From NCBI RefSeq assembly GCF_900105675.1, contig NZ_LT629786.1, positions 4,278,001 through 4,342,000 on the forward strand: a stretch of 64,000 bases of DNA, in the 5' to 3' direction. The notes beneath the pieces were generated by a model, which was not told where the DNA came from, did no database searches, and saw only the letters and a program-made list of their open reading frames with translations. Made by a program: the position numbers and the translations under genes. Of the stretch, positions 10,686 to 20,834 are shown piece after piece. The stretch comes from Pseudomonas synxantha (GTDB taxonomy: Bacteria; Pseudomonadota; Gammaproteobacteria; Pseudomonadales; Pseudomonadaceae). Each line of letters begins with the position of its first letter. The first letter of the stretch is position 1.

Positions 10686-13106
10686 ATGAGCGACCAGCAA
10701 GACGTCCCTGATTACGACCTGAACGACTACGCCGACCCCGAAAACGCTGACACCACCTCGTCCAACACTGGCCTGGCCCTGCCTGGGCAAAACCTGCCGG
10801 ACAAGGTCTATATCATCCCAATCCACAACCGGCCGTTTTTCCCGGCGCAAGTATTGCCGGTGATTGTCAATGAAGAGCCCTGGGCCGAGACCCTGGAGTT
10901 GGTGAGCAAATCCGACCACCATTCGCTCGCGCTGTTTTTCATGGACACGCCGCCCGAAGACCCACGGCATTTCGATACCTCCGCCCTGCCGCTGTACGGC
11001 ACCCTGGTCAAGGTGCACCACGCCAGCCGCGAGAACGGCAAGCTGCAATTCGTGGCCCAGGGCCTGACCCGCGTGCGCATCAAGACTTGGCTCAAGCACC
11101 ACCGCCCACCCTACCTGGTGGAAGTCGAATACCCGCACCAGCCCAGCGAGCCCACCGACGAGGTCAAGGCCTACGGCATGGCGCTGATCAACGCGATCAA
11201 GGAACTGCTGCCCCTCAACCCGCTGTACAGCGAAGAGTTGAAGAACTACCTCAACCGTTTCAGCCCCAACGACCCCTCACCGCTCACCGACTTCGCCGCC
11301 GCGCTGACCTCGGCCACCGGTAACGAGTTGCAGGAAGTGCTGGACTGCGTGCCCATGCTCAAGCGCATGGAGAAAGTCTTGCCGATGCTGCGCAAGGAAG
11401 TCGAAGTCGCGCGCCTGCAAAAAGAGCTGTCCGCCGAAGTGAACCGCAAGATCGGCGAGCACCAGCGCGAGTTCTTCCTCAAGGAACAACTCAAGGTCAT
11501 CCAGCAAGAGCTGGGCCTGACCAAGGACGACCGCAGCGCCGACGTCGAGCAGTTCGAGCAGCGCCTGGAAGGCAAAGTGCTGCCGGCTCAGGCGAAAAAG
11601 CGCATAGATGAAGAACTGAACAAGCTGTCGATTCTCGAGACCGGTTCGCCGGAATACGCCGTGACGCGCAACTACCTGGACTGGGCCACCTCGGTGCCGT
11701 GGGGCGTGTACGGCGCAGACAAGCTCGACCTCAAGCATGCACGCAAGGTGCTGGACAAGCATCACGCGGGCCTGGACGACATCAAGAGCCGCATCCTCGA
11801 ATTCCTCGCCGTCGGCGCCTATAAAGGCGAAGTCGCCGGCTCCATTGTGCTGCTGGTGGGCCCGCCGGGCGTGGGCAAGACCAGTGTGGGTAAATCCATC
11901 GCTGAATCCCTGGGCCGACCGTTCTACCGTTTCAGCGTCGGCGGCATGCGCGACGAAGCCGAGATCAAGGGCCACCGCCGCACCTACATCGGCGCCCTGC
12001 CCGGCAAGCTGGTGCAGGCATTGAAAGACGTGGAGGTCATGAACCCGGTAATCATGCTCGACGAGATCGACAAGATGGGCCAGAGCTTCCAGGGCGACCC
12101 GGCGTCGGCGTTGTTGGAAACCCTCGACCCTGAGCAGAACGTCGAATTCCTCGACCATTACCTGGACCTGCGCCTGGACCTGTCCAAAGTGCTGTTCGTG
12201 TGTACCGCCAACACCCTCGATTCGATCCCAGGCCCGTTGCTCGACCGTATGGAAGTGATTCGCCTGTCGGGCTATATCACCGAAGAAAAAGTCGCCATCG
12301 CCAAGCGCCACCTATGGCCCAAACAGTTGGAAAAAGCCGGCGTGGCCAAAAACAGCCTGAGCATCAGCGACGGCGCCCTGCGTGCGTTGATCGACGGTTA
12401 TGCACGGGAAGCCGGTGTGCGCCAGTTGGAAAAACAACTGGGCAAACTGGTGCGCAAAGCGGTGGTCAAGCTGCTGGATGAGCCCAACAGCGTGATCAAG
12501 ATCGGCAACAAGGACCTGGAAAGCTCCCTGGGCATGCCGGTGTTCCGTAACGAGCAAGTACTGTCCGGCACCGGCGTTATCACCGGCCTGGCCTGGACCA
12601 GCATGGGCGGCGCTACGTTGCCGATCGAGGCGACGCGTATCCACACGCTCAATCGCGGCTTCAAGCTTACCGGGCAGTTGGGTGAAGTGATGAAGGAGTC
12701 CGCCGAAATCGCCTACAGCTACATCAGCTCGAACTTGAAGTCATTTGGCGGTGATCCGAAGTTCTTCGACGAAGCCTTCGTGCACTTGCACGTACCGGAA
12801 GGCGCCACGCCGAAAGACGGCCCAAGCGCGGGTGTGACCATGGCCAGTGCATTGCTGTCCCTGGCGCGCAACCAACCGCCGAAGAAAGGCGTAGCGATGA
12901 CCGGTGAACTGACGCTGACCGGGCATGTATTGCCGATTGGTGGGGTGCGCGAGAAAGTCATTGCGGCGCGGCGTCAGAAGATCCACGAGTTGATCTTGCC
13001 GGAGCCGAACCGTGGCAGTTTTGAAGAATTGCCGGAGTATCTGAAGGAAGGTATGACGGTGCACTTCGCCAAGCGCTTTGCGGATGTGGCGAAGGTGCTG
13101 TTCTGA
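10686..13106 (+). CDS. asrA: Lon-family ATP-dependent protease (AsrA / Lon-2 type)
   Basis: The 806-residue protein has an N-terminal substrate-binding LON domain, an AAA+ module with GPPGVGKT near residue 392 and MLDEIDKMG as Walker B. The S16 protease domain carries Ser714 (PKDGPSAG) and Lys757 (GGVREK), 43 residues apart as in E. coli Lon. The acidic N-terminal extension DYDLNDYADPE distinguishes it from the clpX-linked Lon and matches the second pseudomonad Lon (P. aeruginosa AsrA, linked to the heat-shock and aminoglycoside stress response). It degrades unfolded or regulatory proteins in the cytoplasm. Confidence 0.95.
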   Translation: MSDQQDVPDYDLNDYADPENADTTSSNTGLALPGQNLPDKVYIIPIHNRPFFPAQVLPVIVNEEPWAETLELVSKSDHHSLALFFMDTPPEDPRHFDTSALPLYGTLVKVHHASRENGKLQFVAQGLTRVRIKTWLKHHRPPYLVEVEYPHQPSEPTDEVKAYGMALINAIKELLPLNPLYSEELKNYLNRFSPNDPSPLTDFAAALTSATGNELQEVLDCVPMLKRMEKVLPMLRKEVEVARLQKELSAEVNRKIGEHQREFFLKEQLKVIQQELGLTKDDRSADVEQFEQRLEGKVLPAQAKKRIDEELNKLSILETGSPEYAVTRNYLDWATSVPWGVYGADKLDLKHARKVLDKHHAGLDDIKSRILEFLAVGAYKGEVAGSIVLLVGPPGVGKTSVGKSIAESLGRPFYRFSVGGMRDEAEIKGHRRTYIGALPGKLVQALKDVEVMNPVIMLDEIDKMGQSFQGDPASALLETLDPEQNVEFLDHYLDLRLDLSKVLFVCTANTLDSIPGPLLDRMEVIRLSGYITEEKVAIAKRHLWPKQLEKAGVAKNSLSISDGALRALIDGYAREAGVRQLEKQLGKLVRKAVVKLLDEPNSVIKIGNKDLESSLGMPVFRNEQVLSGTGVITGLAWTSMGGATLPIEATRIHTLNRGFKLTGQLGEVMKESAEIAYSYISSNLKSFGGDPKFFDEAFVHLHVPEGATPKDGPSAGVTMASALLSLARNQPPKKGVAMTGELTLTGHVLPIGGVREKVIAARRQKIHELILPEPNRGSFEELPEYLKEGMTVHFAKRFADVAKVLF

Positions 13107-13132
13107 TAGAGCTCTAGCGCCTGAACCGGCCT

Positions 13133-13206
13133 CATCGGGGGCAAGCCCCCTCCCACATTTTGATTTGTGAACACATTCAAGTGTGGGAGGGGGCTTGCCC
13201 CCGATG
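13133..13206. repeat. REPIN in reversed arm order
   Basis: Two inverted GC-rich arms flank a short AT-rich loop. Here the arm containing CAAGCCCCCTCCCACA comes first and TGTGGGAGGGGGCTTG second, the opposite of the other full-length REPINs in the window. It lies between lon and the chagasin-like gene. Confidence 0.9.
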
Positions 13207-13296
13207 GCGTCAGTGGCCGCGACACATATCCTGCTTGTCACACCCTGTCTCATCTTCGGTTATGCTCGCCCTTCGTCGTGTATAAACGGAGCCCCC

Positions 13297-13686
13297 ATGA
13301 CCGCTGCCCGCCTGCTTCTCCCCTTGAGCCTTGCCCTGCTGGCCGCTTGCGCCAGTGCTCCCAAGCAAAACATCAGCGTGGAAAACCAGAGCAGTTGCCC
13401 AATCCTGCTTAAAACCGGACAAAACCTGATTCTCACCCTGCCAAGCAACCCCACCACCGGTTATCGCTGGGCCATCCAGGACTCTGCCGGCGGTGTCTTG
13501 CGCGCCTTGAGCCCCGAGGTCTACAGCAGCAGCGAATCCGGTGTGATTGGCGGTGGCGGGCAGTCCACCTGGCGCTTCCAGGCATTTGCCACTGGCCAGG
13601 GCCGTTTGCGCCTGACCTCCCAGCGACCTTGGGAACCGGAAGCCGAGCCGGTCGAAACCTTCGACTGCGCCATTACGGTGAACTGA
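13297..13686 (+). CDS. Chagasin-type (I42) protease inhibitor lipoprotein
   Basis: The ATG at 13297 gives 129 residues with a lipoprotein signal ending LLAAC, so the mature protein is probably anchored in the envelope. The inhibitor loops of the I42 family are all present: NPTTGYRW, a glycine-rich loop GGGGQSTWRF and RPWE. The family blocks papain-like cysteine proteases. It ends one base before the YhhN gene, so the two are co-transcribed. Bacterial members often have no known target protease, and none is encoded nearby. Confidence 0.85.
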   Translation: MTAARLLLPLSLALLAACASAPKQNISVENQSSCPILLKTGQNLILTLPSNPTTGYRWAIQDSAGGVLRALSPEVYSSSESGVIGGGGQSTWRFQAFATGQGRLRLTSQRPWEPEAEPVETFDCAITVN

Positions 13687-13687
13687 T

Positions 13688-14344
13688 ATGCCATGGCTGA
13701 TCCTTGCCTTGATGGGCGCCGGCACCTTCATCTACGGCCTGGCGACCCATGCGACGCTGTTGTGCCTGCTGGTCAAGCCGCTGCCGGTGCTGGCGCTACT
13801 GGGTTGGCTGCATGACGCACCGCCCACCGACTATCGGCGCTGGATCAGCCTGGGGCTGATTTTTTCCCTGGTGGGCGACGTCTTGCTCGCCTGGCCGGGG
13901 GACCTGTTTATCTTCGGCCTGGGCGCATTCCTGTGCGCGCACCTGGCCTATCTCAAAGCCTATCTCAGTGATTGCCGGCGCCTGGCGGTGCTGGCCCTGA
14001 TGCTGGCCCTCGGCGTCGGGACGATCCTGTTGAGTGTTCTGATTGCCCATGGCCTGGGCGACCTGTTGGTACCGGTAGTGGTTTACGCGCTGGTGATCAG
14101 CGCCATGCTCTGGCGTGCATTGGCGCGCTTGGGCAGCGCTGTGCCGAAACGCTCGGCGCTGCTGGCGGCGGCGGGTGCAGTATCGTTTGTGTTTTCCGAC
14201 ACGTTGATCGGTATCAATCGGTTTGTACTGGCGTTCGATGCGGCCCCCTATCTGTTGATCACCACCTATTGGCTCGGGCAATGGGGCATCACTGCCTCTG
14301 CTTTCCATCAGACAACCCGCGCATCCGAAGACCAACTTGGCTAA
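13688..14344 (+). CDS. YhhN family (TMEM86-like) membrane protein
   Basis: The 218-residue protein consists almost entirely of about eight hydrophobic helices. Conserved polar residues include [12 protein letters not shown] and [11 protein letters not shown], which are typical of the YhhN/lysoplasmalogenase family. Eukaryotic relatives hydrolyse the vinyl-ether bond of lysoplasmalogen; the bacterial role is unclear. The start is one base after the chagasin-like gene stop, and the gene ends 35 bases ahead of cmoA. Confidence 0.88.
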   Translation: MPWLILALMGAGTFIYGLATHATLLCLLVKPLPVLALLGWLHDAPPTDYRRWISLGLIFSLVGDVLLAWPGDLFIFGLGAFLCAHLAYLKAYLSDCRRLAVLALMLALGVGTILLSVLIAHGLGDLLVPVVVYALVISAMLWRALARLGSAVPKRSALLAAAGAVSFVFSDTLIGINRFVLAFDAAPYLLITTYWLGQWGITASAFHQTTRASEDQLG

Positions 14345-14379
14345 AATGCCGGCCTTTCCCCCTCGTCGCCGGAACAGCC

Positions 14380-15123
14380 GTGAGCAAAGAACCCGATCGC
14401 CTATTCGCCCAGCCCCTGCCCCAGGTGCCGGACTTCGCCTTTAACGAGGATGTGGTGCGGGTGTTCCCGGACATGATCAAGCGCTCGGTGCCGGGTTACC
14501 CGACCATCGTCGAGAACCTCGGCGTGCTGGCCGCGCAATTTGCCCAACCCAACAGCGTGTTGTATGACCTGGGTTCCTCCCTGGGTGCTGTCACTCAGGC
14601 CCTGCGTCGTCATGTACGCACCGATGGGTGCCGGGTGATCGCTGTGGATAACTCGGCGGCGATGGTCGAACGTTGCCGGGAATACCTCAATGGCCAGGAC
14701 TCGATGTTCCAGGAGCTGCTGCCGGTCGAGGTGATTGAGGGCGATATTCTCGCCCTGCAGTTCCAGCCCGCTTCGGTGGTGGCGCTGAACTTCACCCTGC
14801 AATTTATCGCCCCTGACGAACGCCTGGCGTTGCTCGGGCGTATCCGCCAGGCGCTGCTGCCAGGCGGGGCGCTGATCCTTTCGGAAAAGCTGCGCTTCAA
14901 CGATGTTGAAGAACACGCGCTGCTCACCGACCTGCATATCGCCTTCAAGCGCGCCAACGGCTACAGCGAACTGGAAATCGCCCAGAAGCGCAGCGCCATC
15001 GAAAACGTCATGAAGCCCGACAGCCTAGAGGAACACCGCGAACGCCTGCTGGCGGCCGGGTTCTCGAAAGTCGTGCCGTGGTTCCAGTGTCTTAACTTTG
15101 CCTCGTTGATTGCCTTGCCATGA
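14380..15123 (+). CDS. cmoA: Carboxy-S-adenosyl-L-methionine synthase
   Basis: A GTG start at 14380 gives 247 residues, the same length as E. coli CmoA. The SAM-binding segment [13 protein letters not shown] is followed by [14 protein letters not shown] and the prephenate-site region. CmoA converts SAM and prephenate to carboxy-SAM, the donor for the 5-oxyacetyl modification of tRNA uridine 34. The stop overlaps the cmoB start by four bases. Longer in-frame starts read through the YhhN gene and are unlikely. Confidence 0.95.
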   Translation: MSKEPDRLFAQPLPQVPDFAFNEDVVRVFPDMIKRSVPGYPTIVENLGVLAAQFAQPNSVLYDLGSSLGAVTQALRRHVRTDGCRVIAVDNSAAMVERCREYLNGQDSMFQELLPVEVIEGDILALQFQPASVVALNFTLQFIAPDERLALLGRIRQALLPGGALILSEKLRFNDVEEHALLTDLHIAFKRANGYSELEIAQKRSAIENVMKPDSLEEHRERLLAAGFSKVVPWFQCLNFASLIALP

Positions 15124-16076
15124 TTGATTTGTCCCCCCTCGCCCGCCACCTGGTTGGCACCCCCTTGGCCGTGTGGGCCCAGGGCCTGCAAGCGCAGCTC
15201 GATAGCAAGATGGAAAAGGGCCACGGCGACCTGGAACGCTGGCAGAGCGCGCTGGATGCGCTACCGCAGATCCAGCCCAGCGAAGTCGACCTGCTCAATG
15301 GCCTGGTGCTGGATACCGACTGCGACGACGCCACCCGTGCGCAAATGCACACTGCCCTGATGGGCCTGAGCCCCTGGCGCAAAGGCCCGTTCCACCTGTT
15401 CGGTGTGCATGTGGACACCGAATGGCGTTCGGACTGGAAGTGGTCGCGGGTCGCGCCGCACCTGGACCTGAACGGCAAGCGCATCCTCGATGTGGGTTGC
15501 GGCAACGGGTATTACATGTGGCGCATGCTCGGCGCCGGGGCCGACAGCGTGATTGGCGTAGACCCGAACTGGTTGTTCTTCTGCCAGTTCCAGGCGGTGC
15601 AGCGTTACCTGTCCGAGCCACGGGCCTGGCACCTGCCGTTCCCGTTCGAAGATTTGCCGGCGAACCTGGAAGGCTTTGATACGGTGTTTTCCATGGGCGT
15701 GTTCTACCACCGCCGCTCGCCGATCGAGCACTTGCTGGCGCTGAAAGACACACTGGTCAAAGGCGGCGAACTGGTCCTGGAAACCCTGGTGGTGGAGGGC
15801 GATCAGCAGCAGGTGCTGGTGCCGGAAGATCGCTACGCACAGATGCGTAACGTGTGGTTCCTGCCCTCGGTGCCGGCGTTGATGCTGTGGCTGCGCCGTG
15901 CTGGATTCAGTGAGGTGAGGTGCGTAGATGTGAGCGTGACCACGGTTGAGGAGCAGCGTGGGACGGAGTGGATGAAGTACCAGTCGCTCAGTGACTTCCT
16001 CGACCCTGAGGATCACAGCAAGACCATCGAAGGGCTGCCGGCGCCGATGCGGGCTGTGATCATCGCCAAGAAGTAA
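15120..16076 (+). CDS. cmoB: tRNA U34 carboxymethyltransferase
   Basis: The 318-residue Rossmann methyltransferase has the cofactor loop [16 protein letters not shown] and the motif [14 protein letters not shown], which are characteristic of CmoB. It transfers the carboxymethyl group of the CmoA product onto 5-hydroxyuridine 34 of tRNAs reading four-codon boxes. The four-base overlap with cmoA shows translational coupling. A REPIN follows the stop. Confidence 0.96.
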   Translation: MIDLSPLARHLVGTPLAVWAQGLQAQLDSKMEKGHGDLERWQSALDALPQIQPSEVDLLNGLVLDTDCDDATRAQMHTALMGLSPWRKGPFHLFGVHVDTEWRSDWKWSRVAPHLDLNGKRILDVGCGNGYYMWRMLGAGADSVIGVDPNWLFFCQFQAVQRYLSEPRAWHLPFPFEDLPANLEGFDTVFSMGVFYHRRSPIEHLLALKDTLVKGGELVLETLVVEGDQQQVLVPEDRYAQMRNVWFLPSVPALMLWLRRAGFSEVRCVDVSVTTVEEQRGTEWMKYQSLSDFLDPEDHSKTIEGLPAPMRAVIIAKK

Positions 16077-16100
16077 TCACTGAATAGATGAAGATCCAAA

Positions 16101-16190
16101 TGTGGGAGGGGGCTTGCTCCCGATAGCAGAGTGTCAGCCACCACATTTATGGCTGATACACCGCTATCGGGAGCAAGCCCCCTCCCACAT
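16101..16190. repeat. REPIN (GCTCCC subtype)
   Basis: TGTGGGAGGGGGCTTGCTCC and its inverted copy flank a short AT-rich loop. It lies between the convergent cmoB and tadA genes. Both arms are of the GCTCCCGATAGC subtype. Confidence 0.95.
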
Positions 16191-16209
16191 TTTTTGTTCT
16201 CAGTGTTCT

Positions 16210-16707
16210 TTAGAGTGGTGGTTTAGCTCGGCGGGCCTTGAAGAATTCGCTCAACACCGTGCCGCACTCCTCGGCCAGCACGCCGCCTTCAAACAGCACC
16301 TTATGGTTGAGAAAGCCCTGGGTAAAAAACTGCCCCTGACTCTGCACGATCCCGGCCTTGGGCTCCAGTGCGCCATACACCACCCTTGCGATGCGCGAAT
16401 GCACGATCAACCCGGCGCACATGCTGCACGGCTCCAGGGTCACATACAGCGTACTGCCCACCAGGCGATAGTTATTGATCGCCTGGGCGGCAGCGCGGAT
16501 CGCGACCATTTCGGCATGGGCACTGGGGTCGTTGCCACTGATCGGGCAGTTGAAGCCGCGCCCGATGATTTCACCGTCCTGCACCAGCACCGCACCTACC
16601 GGCACCTCGCCCAGCGCCGCGCCTTGGGCAGCGAGGGCCAAGGCTTCGCGCATGAAATCCTGATCGCGGCTGCGGTCGATAATTGCCGTGGGGCGAACCT
16701 GGCGCAT
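16210..16707 (-). CDS. tadA: tRNA adenosine(34) deaminase
   Basis: The 165-residue deaminase has the zinc site HAE (His64-Glu66) and PCSMC (Cys94, Cys97), with the tRNA-deaminase motif VGAVLV upstream. It converts A34 to inosine in tRNA-Arg(ACG). The start at 16707 overlaps the multicopper oxidase stop by one base (TGATG), so the housekeeping gene is partly translated from an oxidase transcript. An upstream in-frame ATG (16776) lies inside the oxidase gene and is less likely. Confidence 0.94.
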   Translation of the reverse strand: MRQVRPTAIIDRSRDQDFMREALALAAQGAALGEVPVGAVLVQDGEIIGRGFNCPISGNDPSAHAEMVAIRAAAQAINNYRLVGSTLYVTLEPCSMCAGLIVHSRIARVVYGALEPKAGIVQSQGQFFTQGFLNHKVLFEGGVLAEECGTVLSEFFKARRAKPPL

Positions 16708-18089
16708 CACACCACCTCGATGGCGGCCATCAGGCCGGTTTCCATATGGTCGATCACATGGCAATGGAACATCCACACCCCAGGGTTATCCGCCACTAAC
16801 GCCACACGGGCGCGTTCGTTCTTGCCCAGCAGGTAGGTGTCGGTGAAATACGGGATCACCTTGTGGCGGTTCGAGGCGATCACCTTGAAGCTCATGCCGT
16901 GCAAGTGGATCGGGTGCTGGTACTGAGTCATGTTCTTCAATTCGAAGATGTAGCTCTTGCCCTTCTCAAGCTTGGCAATCGGGCGGTCGGCGCAGGTCTT
17001 GTCGGTGATGTCCCAGGCCTGGCCGTTGATCTGCCACAGGCTCGGCGGCTTGCCGTTGTCGACGTTGACCGACACCGAGCCGACCCATTCGAAATTGAAG
17101 TTGAGTTTCTCGGCATTGGCCAGGTCCGGCTCGGCAACCGGGTTGGACGGTAATGCCGGTGGCCACTGGGTGGGTGCGTCGGTATTAGCGACCGAACGAA
17201 AGGTGCCAAGACGCACGGGGCCGTTGCGGATCGACAATTCTTCACCCGCCGGCGGCGCCTTGATCGCCAGGCAGATACGCATGCCCGGGCCCAGCCAGTA
17301 TTCCTTGCCCAACGGGCGCGGCTCGATGGGGTTGCCATCCAGCGCGTAGATCTGTGCTTCGACGCCGGGGATGTTAAGACGATAGGTCAGGGTGTTGTCG
17401 AGGTTGAGCAGGCGCACCCGGGTAATCTGCCCGGCAGGGAGATCGACGACTGCCTGGGACACTCCGTTGATTGTCGACAAGCGTCCCGCCGTACCGCCAC
17501 GCGCTGCTTCACGGGGAATGCTGAAGGCGACGAAGGCGCCCTCTTCGTCCACATGCCAGCTTTTCAAGCTGAGGGTGCGCTCGTAGTTGAAACCGGTGGG
17601 CTCGCGCTCTTCGATGATCAGCGGGCCGACCAGGCCACGGCCGAGTTCTTCGCTGCTGTTTACATGGGGGTGATACCAGTAGCTGCCGGCGTCGGGCACA
17701 CGGAATTGATAGTCGAAGTATTCGCCCGGCAATACCGGCAACTGCGAGACGTAGGGCACGCCGTCCATTTCCAGCGGCAGGCGGATGCCGTGCCAATGGA
17801 TGGTGGTGGCAACCGGCAGGTGGTTGATGAAGCGTACCCGCAGCCATTCGCCTTGGCGCACGCGCAGCTCGGTGCCAGGCGCCGAAGGGCCGAATGCCCA
17901 GGCCTCGGTCTTGTGCCCTGGCACCAGCTCCACATCCAGCGGCGCGGCAATCAGTTGGTAATCGCTTCCTGCGTTGGCATCGGCAACCTTGCCCAGCCAG
18001 TAGCGGTAGGCGCCACCAGCCCCCACACCGACTACTGCCAGGCCGGCAAGGCCACCGAGGATCTGTCGACGGGAAAACGATTGGGACAC
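16707..18089 (-). CDS. Tat-exported multicopper oxidase
   Basis: A GTG start at 18089 with GAGG five bases upstream gives 460 residues. The N-terminus carries a twin-arginine signal (SRRQILGGLAG). All copper motifs are present: HWHG (about 98-101), YHPHVNSS, HPIHLHG and the C-terminal HCHVIDHMETGL that holds the type 1 site. It is a periplasmic three-domain laccase-like enzyme, possibly for copper tolerance or phenol oxidation; the substrate is not known. It overlaps tadA by one base. Confidence 0.92.
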   Translation of the reverse strand: MSQSFSRRQILGGLAGLAVVGVGAGGAYRYWLGKVADANAGSDYQLIAAPLDVELVPGHKTEAWAFGPSAPGTELRVRQGEWLRVRFINHLPVATTIHWHGIRLPLEMDGVPYVSQLPVLPGEYFDYQFRVPDAGSYWYHPHVNSSEELGRGLVGPLIIEEREPTGFNYERTLSLKSWHVDEEGAFVAFSIPREAARGGTAGRLSTINGVSQAVVDLPAGQITRVRLLNLDNTLTYRLNIPGVEAQIYALDGNPIEPRPLGKEYWLGPGMRICLAIKAPPAGEELSIRNGPVRLGTFRSVANTDAPTQWPPALPSNPVAEPDLANAEKLNFNFEWVGSVSVNVDNGKPPSLWQINGQAWDITDKTCADRPIAKLEKGKSYIFELKNMTQYQHPIHLHGMSFKVIASNRHKVIPYFTDTYLLGKNERARVALVADNPGVWMFHCHVIDHMETGLMAAIEVV

Positions 18090-18175
18090 AACAACCTCAC
18101 GTATCTGCCGCAGGCACGGGGCCTGCAAAGGGCAGATACGATACACCCGCGGGCGCTAAACAGTAAGGGTTCGCA

Positions 18176-18263
18176 TGTGGGAGGGGGCTTGCTCCCGATA
18201 GCGGTGTATCAGACAAAAACTTAGTGGCTGATACTTCGCTATCGGGGGCAAGCCCCCTCCCAC
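18176..18263. repeat. REPIN with hybrid arms
   Basis: The left arm is the GCTCCCGATAGC subtype and the right arm the GGGGGCAAG subtype, so the pair carries mismatches near its inner end. It lies between pdxJ and the multicopper oxidase gene. Confidence 0.93.
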
Positions 18264-18282
18264 CTTGGATCTTCATTGTTTT

Positions 18283-19026
18283 TTAGTGCTTGGCAGCCGC
18301 CAGGATCAGGGCCTTCATCTCGGCAACCGCACCTTTGAAACCAACGAACAACGCATGCGCCACCAGCGCATGACCAATGTTCAGCTCGTTGATGCCCTTG
18401 ATCGCGGCCACCGCTTCTACGTTGTGATAGTGCAGACCATGGCCGGCATTGACGATCAGGCCTTCGTTGAGCCCGCAGTTCACGCCGTCGATGATGCGTT
18501 GCAGCTCATCAGCCACTTCGGTCGGGGTGGTGGCATCGGCGTAACGGCCGGTGTGCAGTTCGATGGCCGGGGCACCGACACGGCGCGAGGCTTGGATCTG
18601 GCGTTCGTCGGCGTCGATAAACAAGGACACTTCGCTGCCGATCTTCGACAGCCGCTCCACGGCGGCCTTGATCCGCGCTTCCTGGCCAGCGACATCGAGG
18701 CCGCCCTCGGTGGTCAGTTCCTGGCGGGTTTCCGGCACCAGGCAGATATGCGCCGGGCGGATGCGTTCGGCAAACGCCATCATTTCTTCGGTAACACCCA
18801 TTTCGAAGTTCATGCGCGTTTGCAGCACGTCCTTGAGCAGCAGCACATCACGCTCCTGGATGTGGCGGCGATCTTCGCGCAAGTGCACGGTAATGCCGTC
18901 GGCCCCCGCTTCTTCGGCGTCCAGCGCGGCCTTGACCGGGTCAGGGTAACGGGTGCCCCGGGCCTGGCGCAGGGTGGCGACGTGATCGATGTTGACGCCA
19001 AGAAGAATGCGATTGCTGGTGGTCAC
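18283..19026 (-). CDS. pdxJ: Pyridoxine 5'-phosphate synthase
   Basis: The 247-residue TIM-barrel enzyme has the typical start [17 protein letters not shown], the segment [12 protein letters not shown] and a C-terminal phosphate-binding region. It condenses 1-deoxyxylulose 5-phosphate with 3-amino-2-oxopropyl phosphate in vitamin B6 synthesis. It follows recO by 51 bases on the same strand, the usual order in gammaproteobacteria. Confidence 0.97.
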   Translation of the reverse strand: MTTSNRILLGVNIDHVATLRQARGTRYPDPVKAALDAEEAGADGITVHLREDRRHIQERDVLLLKDVLQTRMNFEMGVTEEMMAFAERIRPAHICLVPETRQELTTEGGLDVAGQEARIKAAVERLSKIGSEVSLFIDADERQIQASRRVGAPAIELHTGRYADATTPTEVADELQRIIDGVNCGLNEGLIVNAGHGLHYHNVEAVAAIKGINELNIGHALVAHALFVGFKGAVAEMKALILAAAKH

Positions 19027-19077
19027 GGAAGCGCTCCTGAAAAGGGAAAGAATCGGTGCACAGCATACACGGGGATG

Positions 19078-19767
19078 TCAGGGCTTTCGAAACAACTCGC
19101 GACTGACCAGCGGCCGCCCGCCCAGATGCACAGCCAGGGCCTGGCGCATCAAACGCTTGGCGGCGGACAAGGCACCCGGCGCAGTCCAATCCGCGTCACT
19201 CATGGCCAGCAGCTCGGAGCCCTGGAACAGGCCCGGTTGCAGCAGGTACACACGCTCCAAGCCGGCGTCCACTTGCAGGCGGTACATCCCATCGGCGGCG
19301 ATGGGATCGCCGTGCAGGTCGTTACTCAGTTCGAAGCCGTAGCCAAGGTCGTCGAGCAAGCGCCATTCGAAGGCGCGCAGCAACGGCTCCAGGGGCCGGC
19401 CTTCGGCCAGGGCCAGCAACGTGGCGGCATAGTGATCGAAGACCGCCGGGTGCGGGTCTTCGGCGGGCAACAGGCGGATCAGCAGTTCATTGAGGTAAAG
19501 GCCACTGAACAGTGCATCCCCATTTAGCCAGGCGCTGGTGCCGACGCTTTCCAGGCGGCCGACGTTCTTCAGCTCGCCCTTGCCGCGAAACTCCACATCC
19601 AGGGCCACGAAGGGCCGCGCCAACGTCCCCGCCTTGCCTCGCGCACTGCGCAACACTGCACGCAGGCGGCCTTGGGGCGTGAGGAAATCCACCAGCGCGC
19701 TGGTCTCGCGATAGGCGCGGCTATGCAGGACGTAGGCGAGTTGGCTGGGAGGTGGGGACTGGGACAT
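19078..19767 (-). CDS. recO: DNA repair protein RecO
   Basis: The 229-residue protein has the N-terminal OB-fold ([20 protein letters not shown]) and the helical C-terminal domain of RecO. It loads RecA with RecF and RecR at single-strand gaps. The genes era, recO and pdxJ follow in this order on the minus strand. A REPIN between era and recO probably separates transcript stability along the operon. Confidence 0.95.
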   Translation of the reverse strand: MSQSPPPSQLAYVLHSRAYRETSALVDFLTPQGRLRAVLRSARGKAGTLARPFVALDVEFRGKGELKNVGRLESVGTSAWLNGDALFSGLYLNELLIRLLPAEDPHPAVFDHYAATLLALAEGRPLEPLLRAFEWRLLDDLGYGFELSNDLHGDPIAADGMYRLQVDAGLERVYLLQPGLFQGSELLAMSDADWTAPGALSAAKRLMRQALAVHLGGRPLVSRELFRKP

Positions 19768-19813
19768 GGGTGCTCACTGCTGGCATGCATTTTTGAAAAC
19801 GACACAAACCCAA

Positions 19814-19902
19814 TGTGGGAGGGGGCTTGCCCCCGATTGCAGTGTGTCAGTCACTTAATGGTTAACTGACCCACCGCTATCGGGAGCAAGCCCCCTCCCA
19901 CA
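19814..19902. repeat. REPIN with hybrid arms
   Basis: The left arm is the GCCCCCGAT subtype and the right arm the GGGAGCAAG subtype. It sits between recO and era, inside what is otherwise a co-directional operon. Confidence 0.93.
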
Positions 19903-19931
19903 TTTTTCACCCCTGTGGTGCATTCGAGACC

Positions 19932-20834
19932 TTACAGGTCGCCATAGCCCAGGGAGCGCAATGCACGCTCGTCATCGGACCAGCCGCCCTTCACCTTCAC
20001 CCACAGGTTAAGCATGATCTTGGAGTCGAACAGCAATTCCATATCCTTGCGCGCTTCGGTGCCGATGCGCTTGATGCGCTCGCCCTTGTCGCCAATGATG
20101 ATTTTCTTCTGTCCGTCACGTTCAACAAGGATCAGCGCATGGATATGCAGAGTCTTGCCCTGCTGCTTGAACTCTTCGATTTCCACGGTGATCTGGTACG
20201 GCAGCTCGGCGCCCATCTGGCGCATGATTTTCTCGCGCACCAGTTCGGCGGCGAGGAAGCGGCTGCTGCGGTCGGTGATCTGGTCTTCCGGGAAGAAGTG
20301 CTCGTTCTCCGGCAGGTAACCGGCGATCACACGCTCCAGGGCTTCGAGGTTGTGGCCGTGCTGGGCCGAGATCGGCATGATCTGGGCGTTCGGCAGTTGT
20401 TCCTGCAGCCAGCTCAGGTGCGGCATCAGTTCGGCTTTGTCTTCGATGCGATCGGTCTTGTTCAACGCGACGATCAACGGGCCGGTGACGTACTGCACGC
20501 GCTCGAGGACCATCTGGTCTTCGTCGGTCCACTTGGTGCGGTCGACCACGAAGATCACCACGTCGACGTCTTTCAACGCCGCCGAAGCGGTCTTGTTCAT
20601 GTAGCGGTTCAGGGCTTTCTCGCCGCCTTTGTGCATGCCCGGGGTATCGACGTAGACCGCTTGCACGTTGCCTTCGGTCTTGATGCCCAGCATGTTGTGG
20701 CGGGTGGTCTGGGGCTTTCGCGAGGTGATCGCGAGCTTCTGGCCGAGGATGTGGTTGAGCAGCGTGGACTTGCCCACGTTCGGGCGGCCGACGATGGCAA
20801 CATAGCCACAGCGTGTTGCGGTTGAATCAGTCAT
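19932..20834 (-). CDS. era: GTPase Era
   Basis: Starting at 20834 gives 300 residues, the usual length, with GGAG seven bases upstream. G1 is GRPNVGKS (16-23), G3 is DTPGMH and G4 is NKTD. The C-terminal KH domain contains [12 protein letters not shown]. Era binds the 3' end of 16S rRNA and helps 30S assembly. The start overlaps the rnc stop by eight bases, so translation is coupled with RNase III. Confidence 0.97.
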   Translation of the reverse strand: MTDSTATRCGYVAIVGRPNVGKSTLLNHILGQKLAITSRKPQTTRHNMLGIKTEGNVQAVYVDTPGMHKGGEKALNRYMNKTASAALKDVDVVIFVVDRTKWTDEDQMVLERVQYVTGPLIVALNKTDRIEDKAELMPHLSWLQEQLPNAQIMPISAQHGHNLEALERVIAGYLPENEHFFPEDQITDRSSRFLAAELVREKIMRQMGAELPYQITVEIEEFKQQGKTLHIHALILVERDGQKKIIIGDKGERIKRIGTEARKDMELLFDSKIMLNLWVKVKGGWSDDERALRSLGYGDL

